A stretch of DNA of 64,000 nt, taken from assembly GCF_003391115.1 (NCBI RefSeq), contig NZ_QTJP01000001.1, forward strand, positions 2,378,501 through 2,442,500. Direction: 5' to 3'. The notes under the pieces were generated by a model. The model was not told the origin of the DNA and did not search any database. It worked only from the letters and a program-made list of their open reading frames with translations. The number at the start of each line of letters is the position of its first letter. The stretch's first letter is position 1. Made by a program: the position numbers and the translations under genes. This document shows positions 26,726 through 36,297 of the stretch, piece by piece. This stretch comes from Sphingomonas crusticola. GTDB lineage: Bacteria; Pseudomonadota; Alphaproteobacteria; Sphingomonadales; Sphingomonadaceae.

Positions 26726-28090
26726 ATGCCCCTTCCTACCGTTGCCATTATCGGCCGACCTAATGTCGGCAAATCCACCCTGTTCAACCGTCTCGTCGGC
26801 AAGAAGCTGGCGCTGGTCGACGATCGGCCGGGCGTAACCCGCGATCGGCGCGAGGGGGAGGCGAGCCTGCTCGGCCTCGATTTCCGCATCATCGACACCG
26901 CCGGCTTCGAGGATGAGGATCCGCAGAGCCTGCCCGGGCGGATGCGTATGCAGACCCAGGCCGCCGTCGACGAGGCCGACGCGGCCTTGTTCCTGATCGA
27001 TTCCCGGGTCGGCGTCGTGCCGCTCGACGAGGAGATTGCGCGCTGGCTGCGCAACAGCGACACGCCGGTCATCCTGATGGGCAACAAGGCCGAGGGCAAA
27101 GCCGGCGAGAGCGGCTTGCTGGAGGCGTTCCGGCTTGGCCTCGGCGATCCCATTCCCTTCTCGGCCGAGCATGGCGAGGGCCTGGTCGACCTGTTCGAGG
27201 CGTTGCGGCCCCATATCGAGCGCGACGAGGACGAGGTCGATCAGGAAGAAGAGGACGAGGAGAATGGCCCGCTCAAGCTCGCCATCGTCGGCCGCCCCAA
27301 CGCCGGCAAGTCGACGCTCGTCAACAAGATGCTCGGCGAGGAGCGGATGATCACCGGCCCGGAGGCCGGCATCACGCGCGATTCGATTGCCATCGAATGG
27401 GAATGGCGCGCCAAGGACGGCAGCACCCGCCCGGTACGGCTGATCGACACTGCCGGCCTGCGCCGCAAGGCCAAGGTCGAGGACAAGCTCGAACGGCTGT
27501 CCGCCGCCGATACGCAGCGCGCGATCGACTTTGCCGAAGTGGTGGTGCTGCTGCTCGACGCGACGCGCGGGCTAGAGGCGCAGGATCTGCGCATCGCATC
27601 CCAGGTGATCGACGAGGGCCGCGCGCTGATCATCGCGGTCAGCAAATGGGATGTCGCCGAGAATGCGCCGTCCTTATTCCAGGGCATTCGTGCCGCGCTC
27701 GACGAGGGGCTGGCGCAGGTCAAAGGATTGCCGCTGATCACCGTGTCCGGTTTTACCGGGCGGGGTATCGATCAGTTGCTCGAGGTTGCCTTCGAGACAC
27801 GCGAGGCCTGGTCGCGCCGCATCGGCACCGGCGAACTGAATCGCTGGTTCGAACGCGCCATCACCGCCAACCCGCCGCCCGCGCCGGGCGGCCGTCGGAT
27901 CAAGCTGCGCTATCTCACCCAGGCGCGCACCCGTCCGCCGACCTTCATCCTGTTTGGCACGCGGGTCGATCAATTGCCCGAAAGCTATCGCCGCTATCTC
28001 GTCAACGGCATCCGCCGCGACCTCAATTTCGGCGGGATTCCCGTGCGTCTCACAGTGCGTGCGCCCGCCAATCCATTCGGCAATAAATGA
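26726..28090 (+). CDS. der: Ribosome biogenesis GTPase Der (EngA)
   Basis: Der is a double GTPase needed for 50S subunit maturation. It has 454 residues. The first G domain has GRPNVGKSTLFNRL near residue 10 and the second has GRPNAGKSTLVNKM near residue 190; a C-terminal KH-like domain follows with PPAPGGRRIKLRYLTQARTR. The G4 motifs are NKAE in domain 1 and SKWD in domain 2, so the canonical Asp is Glu in domain 1 and the Asn is Ser in domain 2. A TusA-like gene follows, overlapping by 4 bases. Confidence 0.97.
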   Translation: MPLPTVAIIGRPNVGKSTLFNRLVGKKLALVDDRPGVTRDRREGEASLLGLDFRIIDTAGFEDEDPQSLPGRMRMQTQAAVDEADAALFLIDSRVGVVPLDEEIARWLRNSDTPVILMGNKAEGKAGESGLLEAFRLGLGDPIPFSAEHGEGLVDLFEALRPHIERDEDEVDQEEEDEENGPLKLAIVGRPNAGKSTLVNKMLGEERMITGPEAGITRDSIAIEWEWRAKDGSTRPVRLIDTAGLRRKAKVEDKLERLSAADTQRAIDFAEVVVLLLDATRGLEAQDLRIASQVIDEGRALIIAVSKWDVAENAPSLFQGIRAALDEGLAQVKGLPLITVSGFTGRGIDQLLEVAFETREAWSRRIGTGELNRWFERAITANPPPAPGGRRIKLRYLTQARTRPPTFILFGTRVDQLPESYRRYLVNGIRRDLNFGGIPVRLTVRAPANPFGNK

Positions 28091-28287
28091 ACATTGTCGT
28101 CGACGCGCGCGGGATGCGCTGCCCATGGCCGGTATTGCGTCTGGCACGCGCGCTGCGCACCGCCGACGCGGTGACGATCCTCGCCGACGACCCGGCAGCG
28201 CCCGGCGAGATTACGGCACTGGCGGCCACGCATGGCTGGACGGTCAGCGATCGGGACGGCGGCTTCTTCGTATCGCGGGCGCCATAA
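28087..28287 (+). CDS. TusA-family sulfurtransferase-like protein
   Basis: This 66-residue protein begins MNIVVDARGMRCPWPVLRLA, with the CPXP signature (CPWP, residues 12-15) of the TusA/YeeD/YedF family. Family members carry sulfur as a persulfide for thiouridine or molybdenum-cofactor pathways, but not every small member does this. The ATG overlaps the der stop (ATGA), so it is translated from the same mRNA. The bfr gene is convergent 28 bases later. Confidence 0.82.
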   Translation: MNIVVDARGMRCPWPVLRLARALRTADAVTILADDPAAPGEITALAATHGWTVSDRDGGFFVSRAP

Positions 28288-28315
28288 TCCGGCAACAAAT
28301 CGCGCCTCGGCGAGC

Positions 28316-28798
28316 TCAGCTCTCCTGCGCCGGCTTCGACTGAAGCTGGACGTAATTCTGGATACCCATCCGTTCGATCATGTCGAATTGCCGCTCGAGG
28401 AAGTCGACATGCTCCTCCTCATTGTCGAGAATCCGGCGGAACAGGTCGCGCGTGACGTAATCGCGCACTTCCTCGCAATGCGCGATCGCGTCGCGCAGCG
28501 GCGGGATCGCCTCACCTTCCAGCGCCAGGTCGGATCGCAGCACTTCCTCGACGGTCTCACCGATCCGCAGCCGGCCGAGCATCTGGAAATTGGGCAGGCC
28601 GTCGAGGAACAGGATGCGCTCCGACAGCATGTCGGCATGCTTCATCTCGTCGATCGATTCGTGCCGCTCATATTCGGCCAGCCGCGCGATGCCCCAATGG
28701 TCGAGCAGGCGATAATGCAGCCAATATTGGTTGATCGCGGTCAGCTCATTCTTGAGCGCGACGTTGAGGAATTCGATGACTTTCGCGTCGCCCTTCAT
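28316..28798 (-). CDS. bfr: Bacterioferritin
   Basis: Bfr stores iron in a haem-containing 24-mer. The start at 28798 ([12 protein letters not shown]) has GGAGGCGG upstream; the longer open frame upstream is not conserved. It has 160 residues. The ferroxidase ligands E18, E51, H54, E94, E127 and H130 and the haem ligand M52 are all present at the E. coli positions. The bfd gene lies directly upstream on the same strand, so iron storage and release are encoded together. Confidence 0.96.
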   Translation of the reverse strand: MKGDAKVIEFLNVALKNELTAINQYWLHYRLLDHWGIARLAEYERHESIDEMKHADMLSERILFLDGLPNFQMLGRLRIGETVEEVLRSDLALEGEAIPPLRDAIAHCEEVRDYVTRDLFRRILDNEEEHVDFLERQFDMIERMGIQNYVQLQSKPAQES

Positions 28799-28889
28799 GG
28801 CCGCCTCCCGTGTTAGAGACGCGCTTAGACCGAAGGTGCGGAGAAAATGAAGCGCGAACGACTCGCGCGAGTCGTTCTTAGGAAGTTGG

Positions 28890-29063
28890 TCAGGCGGCCG
28901 CCCGCTGCTCTTCGGCAATCAGCTCGCGCGCGAAGGGAATGCATTGGCCGCAACGCGGGCGCCGTCCGAGCGCGGCATAAGCGCTGTACGGGCATTGCGC
29001 GCCGGACCGTGCGGCCTCGCGCACTTCATTTTCCCTAATCGCATTGCAGTGGCAGACGACCAT
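28890..29063 (-). CDS. bfd: Bacterioferritin-associated ferredoxin (Bfd)
   Basis: Bfd is a small [2Fe-2S] protein that reduces bacterioferritin iron so it can be released. The 57-residue protein [18 protein letters not shown]... has a CXC pair (residues 4-6) and CGQC near residues 38-41 with the intervening spacing of the BFD domain. The ATG at 29063 has GAGGAG 7 bases upstream; a longer frame upstream is not needed. It precedes bfr, 91 bases apart, on the minus strand. Confidence 0.92.
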   Translation of the reverse strand: MVVCHCNAIRENEVREAARSGAQCPYSAYAALGRRPRCGQCIPFARELIAEEQRAAA

Positions 29064-29099
29064 CGAAGACTCCTCGGAGCCCATTTAGCGATACTGCGA

Positions 29100-30347
29100 C
29101 TAACTCGCAATAGCTTTGCGAAAGCTGACCGCCTCGCCTCGCGACAGGCTTCGCCACGCCCATTCGAAGGGGCCGTAGCGGAAGCGCCGCAGCCAAGGCT
29201 GGCTCCAGCCGAGGATTAGCAGCCATTGGCCGAGGACGAGGAGGTAGAGCTGCGCGCGCGACAACAAACCGAACAGCCCGAGGCCATAACCATAAAAGAT
29301 GGTCGTCATGATCAGGCTGGTGCCAAGGTAGTTGGAAAAGGCCATCCGCCCCGCAGCGGCAAGACGCGCCGTCAGCCAACGCGCTGCGCCGGCCTGCAGC
29401 GCCACGATCAGGCCCGCGGCATAAGCCAGCGCCAGGAACGGCCGCAGCAACAGCGTGAAGACATCCGCTAGCGGGAGGAAAGCGGGATCGAAGCGGTGGG
29501 TGACGATCGCCCGCACCAACGGAGCGTATAGCAGCAGCGCGAGGCCGCCGCTTGCGATCACCCAGCGATAGGCGCGCGGGCTCCAGTCGCCCGTCCAGAA
29601 GCCGACCCGGTACAACAGCATGCCGAGCAGAACGAAGCCGAGCGTGCCGGGCATCACTGCCGGCAGCACCGCGGATTGCATCATCCATGTCATCGGCGCG
29701 CGCGCGGCGAAGACATCGAGCAGCCCGCCATGATAAAGACGCAGTTCGCGAGCGATGGCGGCCGGATCGGGTACGACCTGTGTCAGCACCTTGTGCCATT
29801 CCCGCACGGCATCGGCCGGCGGGTTGGGACCAGTCGCCAGCCGATGCAGCACGCCCATATCGTGCCATTGCACCAGGCTTTGGATTGCGTCGAAACCGAT
29901 CAGGCACAAAGCGGCGAAGGCGAGCGCGCTCGGCCGCCAGTTGCGCCCGAAGAAGGCGATCGCGCCGCATATGGCGTACTCCACCAATATATCGCCGTAC
30001 CAGACGAACCAGGCGTGGAGCATGCCGAACGCGAACAGCCAGAAGATGCGCGCATAATGGACGCGCGCCGGCCCCGGCGTGCGATCCTCCGCGGCATCCG
30101 TGATCAGCAGCAAGGATGCGCCGAACAGCATCGTGAACAGCGCGCGCATCTTGCCGTCGACCAGCACATAGGCGATCGCCCACGCGGCGAGATCGGCGCC
30201 GTGCGCGCCGCCATAATAATTGGGATCGACATAGGCATATCCCGGCTCGCCCATCGAGACGATGTTCATCGCCAGTATCCCGCACACCGCGAAGCCGCGG
30301 ATGACGTCGAGGGTTGCGATGCGAGGTGCGTTACGAGAGACTGTCAT
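29100..30347 (-). CDS. DUF418/YeiB-like membrane protein
   Basis: This 415-residue protein has about ten predicted membrane helices. It starts RIATLDVIRGFAVCGILAMN, the family's N-terminal signature, and carries the C-terminal DUF418 segment FSNYLGTSLIMTTIFYGYG followed by LGWSQPWLRRFRYGPFEWAWR, also diagnostic. Family members are of unknown function; links to acyl or sugar transfer have been suggested for relatives. It lies between purL and bfd on the minus strand, with gaps of 48 and 36 bases. Confidence 0.9.
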   Translation of the reverse strand: MTVSRNAPRIATLDVIRGFAVCGILAMNIVSMGEPGYAYVDPNYYGGAHGADLAAWAIAYVLVDGKMRALFTMLFGASLLLITDAAEDRTPGPARVHYARIFWLFAFGMLHAWFVWYGDILVEYAICGAIAFFGRNWRPSALAFAALCLIGFDAIQSLVQWHDMGVLHRLATGPNPPADAVREWHKVLTQVVPDPAAIARELRLYHGGLLDVFAARAPMTWMMQSAVLPAVMPGTLGFVLLGMLLYRVGFWTGDWSPRAYRWVIASGGLALLLYAPLVRAIVTHRFDPAFLPLADVFTLLLRPFLALAYAAGLIVALQAGAARWLTARLAAAGRMAFSNYLGTSLIMTTIFYGYGLGLFGLLSRAQLYLLVLGQWLLILGWSQPWLRRFRYGPFEWAWRSLSRGEAVSFRKAIAS

Positions 30348-30395
30348 TCCGTCTCACCCCGAGCAAGCGCGGGGAGGAGGCGCGCATCCACCTGA

Positions 30396-32627
30396 TCAAG
30401 CCAGTGCCGCGTCCGCGCCCATCAGGGTGGGGAAGAAGCCTTCGTGCGCCGCACGCAAGGCGTCCAGGGTGACGCAATGATCGCCGGTTTCGCATTCGAA
30501 GATGATGCGGTTGGCGATGGTGCGGCCAATCGGTTCGGCTTCGATGCCGTTGGCCTGCGCACCTGCGAGGAAGCCGAGCAGTGCGGGATCGTGCACCGTG
30601 ACGAGATACAGACCTTGATCTTCGGCGAAATAGGAGCCGGCGAGGCCGAACGGTGTGGCACCGTCGATCAACGCGCCGCAATTGCCGGCCAGCGCCATCT
30701 CCGCGATCGCGACCGCGACGCCGCCATCGGAGACGTCGTGACAGGCGGTGATCCAGCCCTGCTCGATGCCCGCCCGTACATAATCGCCGGTCTTGCGCTC
30801 GGCCGCCAGGTCGACGGTCGGCGGCGGGCCTGCCTCGCGGCCGTCCAAGCCATGCAGTTCGCGCAGCCATAGCGACTGGCCGAGGTGCCCCTTGCGCGCC
30901 CCGACCAGCAGGATGATGTCGCCCCGGTCCTTGAAGCCGATGCCGACCGATCGCTTCCAGTCGGCGAGCAGCCCGATGCCGCCAATTGCCGGCGTCGGCA
31001 GGATGGCGCTGCCGCTGCCGTCCTCATTCTTGGTTTCGTTGTAGAGTGAGACGTTGCCGCTCACGATCGGGAAGTCGAGCGCGGTGCAGGCCTCCGCCAT
31101 GCCTTCGATGCAGCCGACGAATTGGCCCATGATCTCGGGCCGCTGCGGGTTGCCGAAATTCATGCAATCGGTGGTGGCAAGCGGCTTGGCGCCGACCGCG
31201 GTGAGGTTGCGCCAGCATTCGGCGACGGCCTGCTTGCCGCCTTCGAACGGGTCGGCATAGCAATAACGCGGCGTGCAGTCCGTGCTGATCGCAATGCCCT
31301 TTTCGGTGCCGTGGACGCGCACCACCGCGGCGTCGCCGCCCGGGCGCTGGACGGTGTCGGCACCGACCATGTGGTCATATTGCTCCCAGATCCAACGGCG
31401 CGAGGCGAGGTCGGGTGAGCCCATCAGGGTGAGCAGGTCGGCCGCAAGATCAATGCTGTCGGGCAAATTGGCTGGAAGTGCGGGCACTTCGGTCTTTACG
31501 TGCGGGCGGTCGTAAAGCGGTGCATCGTCGGCGAGTGGGCCGAGCGGGATGTCGCACACGGTCTCGCCATTGAAGGTGAGCACCATCCGGCCGGTATCGG
31601 TAACGTGGCCGATCACCGCGAAATCGAGCTCCCATTTGCGGAAGATCGCCTCGGCGAAGTCCTCCCGCCCGGGCTTGAGCACCATCAGCATACGCTCCTG
31701 GCTCTCGCTCAGCATCATCTCATAGGGCGTCATGCCGGTTTCGCGGCACGGCACCGCGTTCATGTCGAGCTCGATACCGACCCCGCCCTTGGACGCCATC
31801 TCGACGCTGGAGGAGGTGAGGCCGGCCGCGCCCATGTCCTGGATCGCGACGATCGCATCGGATGCCATCAATTCGAGGCAGGCTTCGATCAGCAATTTCT
31901 CGGTGAAGGGGTCGCCGACCTGGACGGTCGGACGCTTCTCGTCCGAATCCTCGCCGAAGTCGGCCGAAGCCATGGTCGCGCCATGGATGCCGTCGCGACC
32001 CGTCTTGGAGCCGACATAGACGATCGAATTGCCGATGCCGGATGCGGCCGAATAAAAGATCTTGTCGGTCTCCGCGACGCCGACCGTCATAGCGTTTACC
32101 AGGATATTGCCGTCATAAGCGGCGTGGAAATTGACCTCGCCACCGACCGTCGGCACGCCGACGCAATTGCCGTAGCCGCCAATGCCATGCACCACGCCCG
32201 CGATCAGGTGGCGCATCTTGGGATGGTCGGGCCGGCCGAAGCGCAGCGCATTGAGGTTCGCTACCGGGCGCGCGCCCATCGTGAAGACATCGCGCAAGAT
32301 GCCGCCGACGCCGGTCGCGGCGCCCTGATAGGGCTCGATATAGGACGGATGGTTGTGGCTCTCCATCTTGAAGATGGCGGCCTGGCCGTCACCGATGTCG
32401 ACAACGCCGGCATTCTCGCCCGGGCCGCAGATCACCTGGGGCCCGCTTGTCGGCAGCTTCTTCAGGTGCAGGCGTGACGATTTGTAGCTGCAATGCTCCG
32501 ACCACATGACGGAGAAGATGCCTAATTCGGTGCGATTGGGCTCGCGGCCGAGCGCATGCAGGACGCGCTCATATTCTTCCGGGGACAGGCCGTGCTCGGC
32601 GACGATGGCAGGCGTGATCTCGCTCAT
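30396..32627 (-). CDS. purL: Phosphoribosylformylglycinamidine synthase subunit PurL
   Basis: PurL is the synthetase subunit of the fourth step of purine synthesis, working with PurQ and PurS. The 743-residue size shows that this is the three-subunit form, not the single 1,300-residue enzyme of gamma-proteobacteria. It includes [17 protein letters not shown] near the start and [19 protein letters not shown] and [20 protein letters not shown] in the second half. The ribosome binding site is weak. PurS and PurQ are not in the window. Confidence 0.97.
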   Translation of the reverse strand: MSEITPAIVAEHGLSPEEYERVLHALGREPNRTELGIFSVMWSEHCSYKSSRLHLKKLPTSGPQVICGPGENAGVVDIGDGQAAIFKMESHNHPSYIEPYQGAATGVGGILRDVFTMGARPVANLNALRFGRPDHPKMRHLIAGVVHGIGGYGNCVGVPTVGGEVNFHAAYDGNILVNAMTVGVAETDKIFYSAASGIGNSIVYVGSKTGRDGIHGATMASADFGEDSDEKRPTVQVGDPFTEKLLIEACLELMASDAIVAIQDMGAAGLTSSSVEMASKGGVGIELDMNAVPCRETGMTPYEMMLSESQERMLMVLKPGREDFAEAIFRKWELDFAVIGHVTDTGRMVLTFNGETVCDIPLGPLADDAPLYDRPHVKTEVPALPANLPDSIDLAADLLTLMGSPDLASRRWIWEQYDHMVGADTVQRPGGDAAVVRVHGTEKGIAISTDCTPRYCYADPFEGGKQAVAECWRNLTAVGAKPLATTDCMNFGNPQRPEIMGQFVGCIEGMAEACTALDFPIVSGNVSLYNETKNEDGSGSAILPTPAIGGIGLLADWKRSVGIGFKDRGDIILLVGARKGHLGQSLWLRELHGLDGREAGPPPTVDLAAERKTGDYVRAGIEQGWITACHDVSDGGVAVAIAEMALAGNCGALIDGATPFGLAGSYFAEDQGLYLVTVHDPALLGFLAGAQANGIEAEPIGRTIANRIIFECETGDHCVTLDALRAAHEGFFPTLMGADAALA

Positions 32628-32663
32628 GTCGCGAGCCGATAGCGAAGCAACGCGTAGCGTCCA

Positions 32664-32698
32664 AAGAAAAAGGCCGGCGAAGAGGTCTCCGCCGGCCT
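32664..32698 (-). terminator. Intrinsic terminator after the small lipoprotein gene
   Basis: On the minus strand AGGCCGGCG and CGCCGGCCT form a 9-bp stem followed by TTTTTCTTT (positions 32664-32671 read in reverse). It lies 22 bases after the end of the lipoprotein gene and upstream of purL, so purL needs its own promoter. Confidence 0.85.
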
Positions 32699-32720
32699 GA
32701 AATGGTCGATTTGCGGATTA

Positions 32721-33110
32721 TTAGCCGTCGCAGGCCTGGCTCGCGCCGCCCTTCGCAAGGGTGACCGACGGGGCAGTGGCGCTGCCGGTCAGCGTATAAT
32801 CGCCGCCAACATAGGGGGCGCCCGCGCTCGGTGCAGTCAGGTTGGTCGGCGACGCCGTCTTCTCCTTGAGGCGCAGGTTCGCGGTCATATTGTCGTTGAA
32901 CCAGTCGATGAAGATCAGGCTGTTGTCCTTGCAGCGATAGGACTTGCTGGCCAGCATCGCCGGCGGCAGCTTGACCGGCGGTGCGTTCGCGATCGTGTTG
33001 GCGGTGGGATCGCTGGGGCCGCCGCCGACGATCGTGGTCGGCTTCATGTCGCAAGCGGAGAGAAGGGTGAGGGCGGCGAGCGGCAAAGCGCGGAGGAGGA
33101 TATGGTTCAT
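32721..33110 (-). CDS. Small lipoprotein, possibly MliC-like
   Basis: This 129-residue protein has a typical lipoprotein signal, ALPLAALTLLSACD, with the lipobox cysteine at residue 20. A low-complexity segment rich in Pro and Ala comes next, then about 75 residues with SYRCKDNSLIFIDWFNDN and a C-terminal cysteine in GGASQACDG. The pattern YxC ... C at the end resembles MliC lysozyme-inhibitor lipoproteins, but the match is distant. It is divergent from the cysteine synthase and has its own terminator. Confidence 0.72.
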   Translation of the reverse strand: MNHILLRALPLAALTLLSACDMKPTTIVGGGPSDPTANTIANAPPVKLPPAMLASKSYRCKDNSLIFIDWFNDNMTANLRLKEKTASPTNLTAPSAGAPYVGGDYTLTGSATAPSVTLAKGGASQACDG

Positions 33111-33260
33111 AGCGGATCATTCTTTCGCGACTGCGGCAATTACGTCAAGAGTGTTGACGCTCTTTCCCGAATTATGCGACGAGGGATTGCGCCGAAGCGT
33201 GGCCTCGCCGGTTAAAATCGAAGCTTGCTTGCCCCGATCCGGGCCCTTGCCTATCTCCCG

Positions 33261-34256
33261 ATGATGACAATTACCGCTCAGGATGTGCCGGCTCTCGTCG
33301 GCAACACGCCGCTGGTTCGCCTCACGGGACCCAGCGAGGCGACCGGCTGCGACATTTACGGCAAGTGCGAATTCATGAACCCGGGCGGGTCGGTCAAGGA
33401 TCGCGCCGCGCTGTTCATCATCCAGGATGCCGAGGCCAATGGCACGCTCGCCCCCGGCGGGCTGATCGTCGAGGGGACGGCGGGCAATACCGGCATCGGC
33501 CTGGCGCTGATCGGTAACGCGAAAGGCTATCGCACCACCATCGTCATCCCTGAAACGCAGAGCCAGGAGAAGAAGGATACGCTGCGCGCCCTCGGCGCCG
33601 AACTGATCGAGGTCGCTCCGACGGCCTATTCCAACCCCGCCCATTATGTGCACATGTCGCGCCGCATCGCGGAAGAAACGCCGGGTGCGCTCTGGTCGAA
33701 CCAGTTCGACAATATCGCCAACCGGCTCGCCCACATTCGCACCACCGCGCCCGAAATATGGGCGCAGACCGGCGGACGCATTGACGGCTTCACCTGTGCG
33801 GTCGGCACGGGCGGCACGCTGGCGGGTGTCGGCCTCGGCCTGAAAGAGCAGCGCGACGACGTGGTGATCGCGCTTACCGATCCGCATGGCGCGTCGCTCT
33901 ACGAATATTATGCGCATGGCGAGCTGCGGGCCGAGGGCTCGTCCGTATCCGAGGGGATCGGCCAGAGCCGCATCACCGCCAATCTCGAAAGCGCGCCGGT
34001 GGATACGCAATTTCGTATCTCGGACGCGGAGGGGCTGGAGCAGGTTTTCGCTTTGCTCAAGCATGAGGGGCTGTGCCTCGGCCTGTCGTCGGGCATCAAC
34101 GTCGCCGGCGCGATGGCGCTGGCGCGCGAACTGGGGCCGGGCAAGACGATCGTCACGATCTTGTGCGATTCCGGGATGCGGTACCTGTCGACCCTGTTCA
34201 ATCCTGCCTGGCTCAAGGCCAGGGATCTGCATGCGCCGGACTGGCTACGTCGCTGA
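33261..34256 (+). CDS. Cysteine synthase A-like PLP enzyme
   Basis: This PLP-dependent enzyme of the CysK/CysM/CBS family makes L-cysteine from O-acetylserine and sulfide. The start MMTITAQDVPALVGNTPLVR gives the family N terminus at 33261 (33264 is possible). Residues NPGGSVKDRAA carry the PLP lysine, EGTAGNTGIGLA the substrate-binding loop and VGTGGTLAGVGLGL the phosphate-binding glycine loop. The length is 331 residues. It is divergent from the lipoprotein gene. Confidence 0.92.
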   Translation: MMTITAQDVPALVGNTPLVRLTGPSEATGCDIYGKCEFMNPGGSVKDRAALFIIQDAEANGTLAPGGLIVEGTAGNTGIGLALIGNAKGYRTTIVIPETQSQEKKDTLRALGAELIEVAPTAYSNPAHYVHMSRRIAEETPGALWSNQFDNIANRLAHIRTTAPEIWAQTGGRIDGFTCAVGTGGTLAGVGLGLKEQRDDVVIALTDPHGASLYEYYAHGELRAEGSSVSEGIGQSRITANLESAPVDTQFRISDAEGLEQVFALLKHEGLCLGLSSGINVAGAMALARELGPGKTIVTILCDSGMRYLSTLFNPAWLKARDLHAPDWLRR

Positions 34257-34329
34257 CCGGTTCCCAAGCGACCGGTTGATGCTATCTTTGCAAGATGACG
34301 GCCTCAGCGCGCATCCTGGGAGAAGCGAC

Positions 34330-34563
34330 ATGCATCGCGTGCGCATCGGCCTGATCGGGCTCGCCTGGGTGTTCCTGCTGGTGATGCTGGCCACGACCTT
34401 CCTGCACGTCGCGGGCGCCGATCGCAGCGCGAAGAGCGACGCGGTTGCGAACGACTCCGCCCCGAGCGAGCCGCTTGCCGAATTGGGGGTTGCCCCCGGC
34501 AATACGCCTCCTGAGGAATCGGCCGCCCCACAACAGGCAAAGCCGCACATTCCGGCACGCTGA
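34330..34563 (+). CDS. Small single-pass membrane protein, unknown
   Basis: This 77-residue ORF starts MHRVRIGLIGLAWVFLLVML, one predicted membrane helix near residues 6-28 followed by an acidic, Ala- and Pro-rich tail. GGGAGAA lies 5 bases before the ATG. It sits between cysK and the mraZ leader. Codon use is like the neighbours. I do not recognise a family. The ribosome site and membrane helix support it, but a spurious ORF is possible. Confidence 0.55.
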   Translation: MHRVRIGLIGLAWVFLLVMLATTFLHVAGADRSAKSDAVANDSAPSEPLAELGVAPGNTPPEESAAPQQAKPHIPAR

Positions 34564-34634
34564 GCCCCGTTCTTAAACGCCGCGTCGCGTAAATTTTCGC
34601 CCCACATTTTTGTCCACAGGCTCTCGTAGGCGGG

Positions 34635-34659
34635 AAACGGCGGTTTTGTGCCGTTTTTC
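34635..34659 (+). terminator. Terminator-like hairpin before mraZ
   Basis: AAACGGC at 34635-34641 and GCCGTTT at 34650-34656 form a 7-bp stem with an 8-base T-rich loop, followed by TTCA. Five Ts run through the stem end. It probably ends transcription from cysK and the small membrane-protein gene ahead of the dcw cluster. Confidence 0.6.
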
Positions 34660-34666
34660 AAGGGAT

Positions 34667-34695
34667 TTGTTCAGCCTGCTAAACCACGGCATACA
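34667..34695 (+). promoter_or_regulatory. Candidate promoter of the dcw cluster
   Basis: TTGTTC at 34667-34672 and CATACA at 34690-34695 are separated by 17 bases. They lie just after the terminator-like hairpin and about 150 bases before the mraZ start. Both boxes are imperfect. Confidence 0.33.
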
Positions 34696-34703
34696 CAGTC
34701 ACG

Positions 34704-34749
34704 CCCATCGAGTGGTATTGATACCCATAGTGAACCCATGCTAATCCAT
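34704..34749. promoter_or_regulatory. CCCAT repeat array upstream of mraZ (possible MraZ boxes)
   Basis: CCCAT occurs at 34704, 34724 and 34735, with TCCAT at 34745. The spacing of 20, 11 and 10 bases keeps the repeats on one face of the helix. MraZ represses its own operon in other bacteria by binding TGGG-type repeats of about 10-base period; these would be such repeats on the opposite strand. Confidence 0.4.
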
Positions 34750-34846
34750 GTTCATCCGGCAATGGAGGCGCGCACCACGCGTCCCGGCGCCGACCGACGG
34801 AAGGACGGGGCGCGTCACTTCCGCGGCAACAGGGCGGAACGAACAG

Positions 34847-35353
34847 GTGGTCAGGGAGACGTTCTTTGTCGGGCATGCACTGAACGCGGTCGACGCGAAG
34901 GGACGCGTGTCCGTGCCTGCCGCCTTCCGCACCCAGATTGACCGCCGCGCCAAGAACGAAGGCGGCAAGGACGCCGACAAGGAATTGATGATCGCGCCGC
35001 ACCCCAAGCGCGATCGCCTGCGCGCTTACGATGCCTTTGGCCTGCGCGATCTCTCTGCCGAGTTGCGCGACAGCGTCGCCGATTTGCCCGCCGCCGCGCG
35101 CCGCGAAGCCCATGAGGGCGCTCGCCGCAACGAACTGACCGCATTGACCCCGGTGGCGTTCGACGGCGCGGGGCGGATGGTGCTTTCCCCTATTCTGCGC
35201 AAGCTCGGCAAGATCGGCGATCTCGCCTTCTTCGTCGGCATGGAAGATTATTTCGAGATCTGGAGCCCCGAAAACGCCCGGATCGGCTTCGCCGACAATC
35301 CGGTCGTGCTCGAAATGCTCGACATGTATCTCGAAGAGCGGAGCGCTTCGTGA
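34847..35353 (+). CDS. mraZ: Transcriptional regulator MraZ
   Basis: MraZ is a DNA-binding protein with two AbrB-like halves, first gene of the dcw cluster. The halves carry [13 protein letters not shown] and [14 protein letters not shown]. The GTG at 34847 gives [15 protein letters not shown] and 168 residues; an ATG at 34748 would add 33 residues that overlap the repeat array and are not MraZ-like. GCGGAACGAACAG is a weak ribosome site. It overlaps rsmH by 4 bases (GTGA). MraZ is likely to repress or modulate this cluster. Confidence 0.9.
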   Translation: MVRETFFVGHALNAVDAKGRVSVPAAFRTQIDRRAKNEGGKDADKELMIAPHPKRDRLRAYDAFGLRDLSAELRDSVADLPAAARREAHEGARRNELTALTPVAFDGAGRMVLSPILRKLGKIGDLAFFVGMEDYFEIWSPENARIGFADNPVVLEMLDMYLEERSAS

Positions 35354-36297
35354 GCGCGCCTGCCCCCCACATTCCGGTCCTCCTCGATGAGGTGATCGCC
35401 GGCCTGGCACCAGGTCCGGGCGAAATCCATGTCGACGGCACGTTCGGCGCCGGCGGCTATACGCGTGCCCTGCTCGGCGCGGGTGCCAAGGTTATCGCCT
35501 TCGATCGGGATCCCGACGCGATCGCCGAGGGCCAGGCTTTGGTGGCCGAGAGCGGCGGCCGGCTGGAACTCGTGGCCGACGTTTTCTCGGAATTGGGCGC
35601 TGCCCTGGCGGAACGCGGCATCGACGCGGTCGATGGTGTCACGTTCGACGTCGGCGTCTCCTCGATGCAGCTCGACCGCGCGGATCGCGGCTTTTCGTTC
35701 CAGGCCGACGGTCCGCTCGACATGCGCATGGGCCAGTCGGGCATGAGCGCCGCCGACTTCGTCAACGGCGCGGACGAGGAAGAGATTGCCGACGTGCTCT
35801 TCCATTTGGGCGAAGAGCGGCAGTCGCGCCGCGTCGCCCGCTTCATCGTCGCGGCGCGGCCGATCACCCGCACGTCCCAACTGGCGGCGGTGGTACGCCG
35901 TGCGCTCGGCTATCGCGAGCATGACAAGAAGGATCCGGCGACCCGAACCTTCCAGGCGATCCGCATCCACGTGAACCGCGAACTGGGCGAGCTGGAAGAC
36001 GGCCTCGCCGCCGCCGAGCAGGCGCTCGCGCCGGGCGGCCGCCTGGCGGTGGTGTCGTTTCACAGTCTCGAGGACCGCATCGTCAAGCGCTTCCTCAAGG
36101 AGCGCAGCGGCACGCCCGCCGGTTCGCGCCATCTCCCCGAGGTCGCCGTCCGCACGCCCAGCTTCGAAGCGGTGGCCAAGCCGATCCGCGCCGGTGAGGC
36201 CGAGCTCGCCCGCAATCCCCGTTCCCGTTCCGCCACGTTGCGCGTCGCCCGGCGCACCGCGGCAAGCCCCTGGGCGACGAAAGGTCATGCGTCATGA
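35350..36297 (+). CDS. rsmH: 16S rRNA m4C1402 methyltransferase RsmH
   Basis: RsmH (MraW) methylates cytosine 1402 of 16S rRNA with SAM. It has 315 residues beginning with a GTG that overlaps the mraZ stop. [17 protein letters not shown] near residue 26 is the SAM-binding motif, and [19 protein letters not shown] and [13 protein letters not shown] are conserved family segments. It overlaps ftsL by 4 bases. Confidence 0.97.
   Translation: MSAPAPHIPVLLDEVIAGLAPGPGEIHVDGTFGAGGYTRALLGAGAKVIAFDRDPDAIAEGQALVAESGGRLELVADVFSELGAALAERGIDAVDGVTFDVGVSSMQLDRADRGFSFQADGPLDMRMGQSGMSAADFVNGADEEEIADVLFHLGEERQSRRVARFIVAARPITRTSQLAAVVRRALGYREHDKKDPATRTFQAIRIHVNRELGELEDGLAAAEQALAPGGRLAVVSFHSLEDRIVKRFLKERSGTPAGSRHLPEVAVRTPSFEAVAKPIRAGEAELARNPRSRSATLRVARRTAASPWATKGHAS

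Noticed and set aside
29035-30285. Alternative 416-codon minus-strand frame over the DUF418 gene
   Set aside because: A second frame of the same strand with arginine-rich, non-membrane content; the 29100-30347 frame has the DUF418 signatures.
30347-30395. Promoter of the DUF418 gene in the 48-base gap after purL
   Set aside because: No recognisable -35/-10 pair; co-transcription with purL is equally likely.
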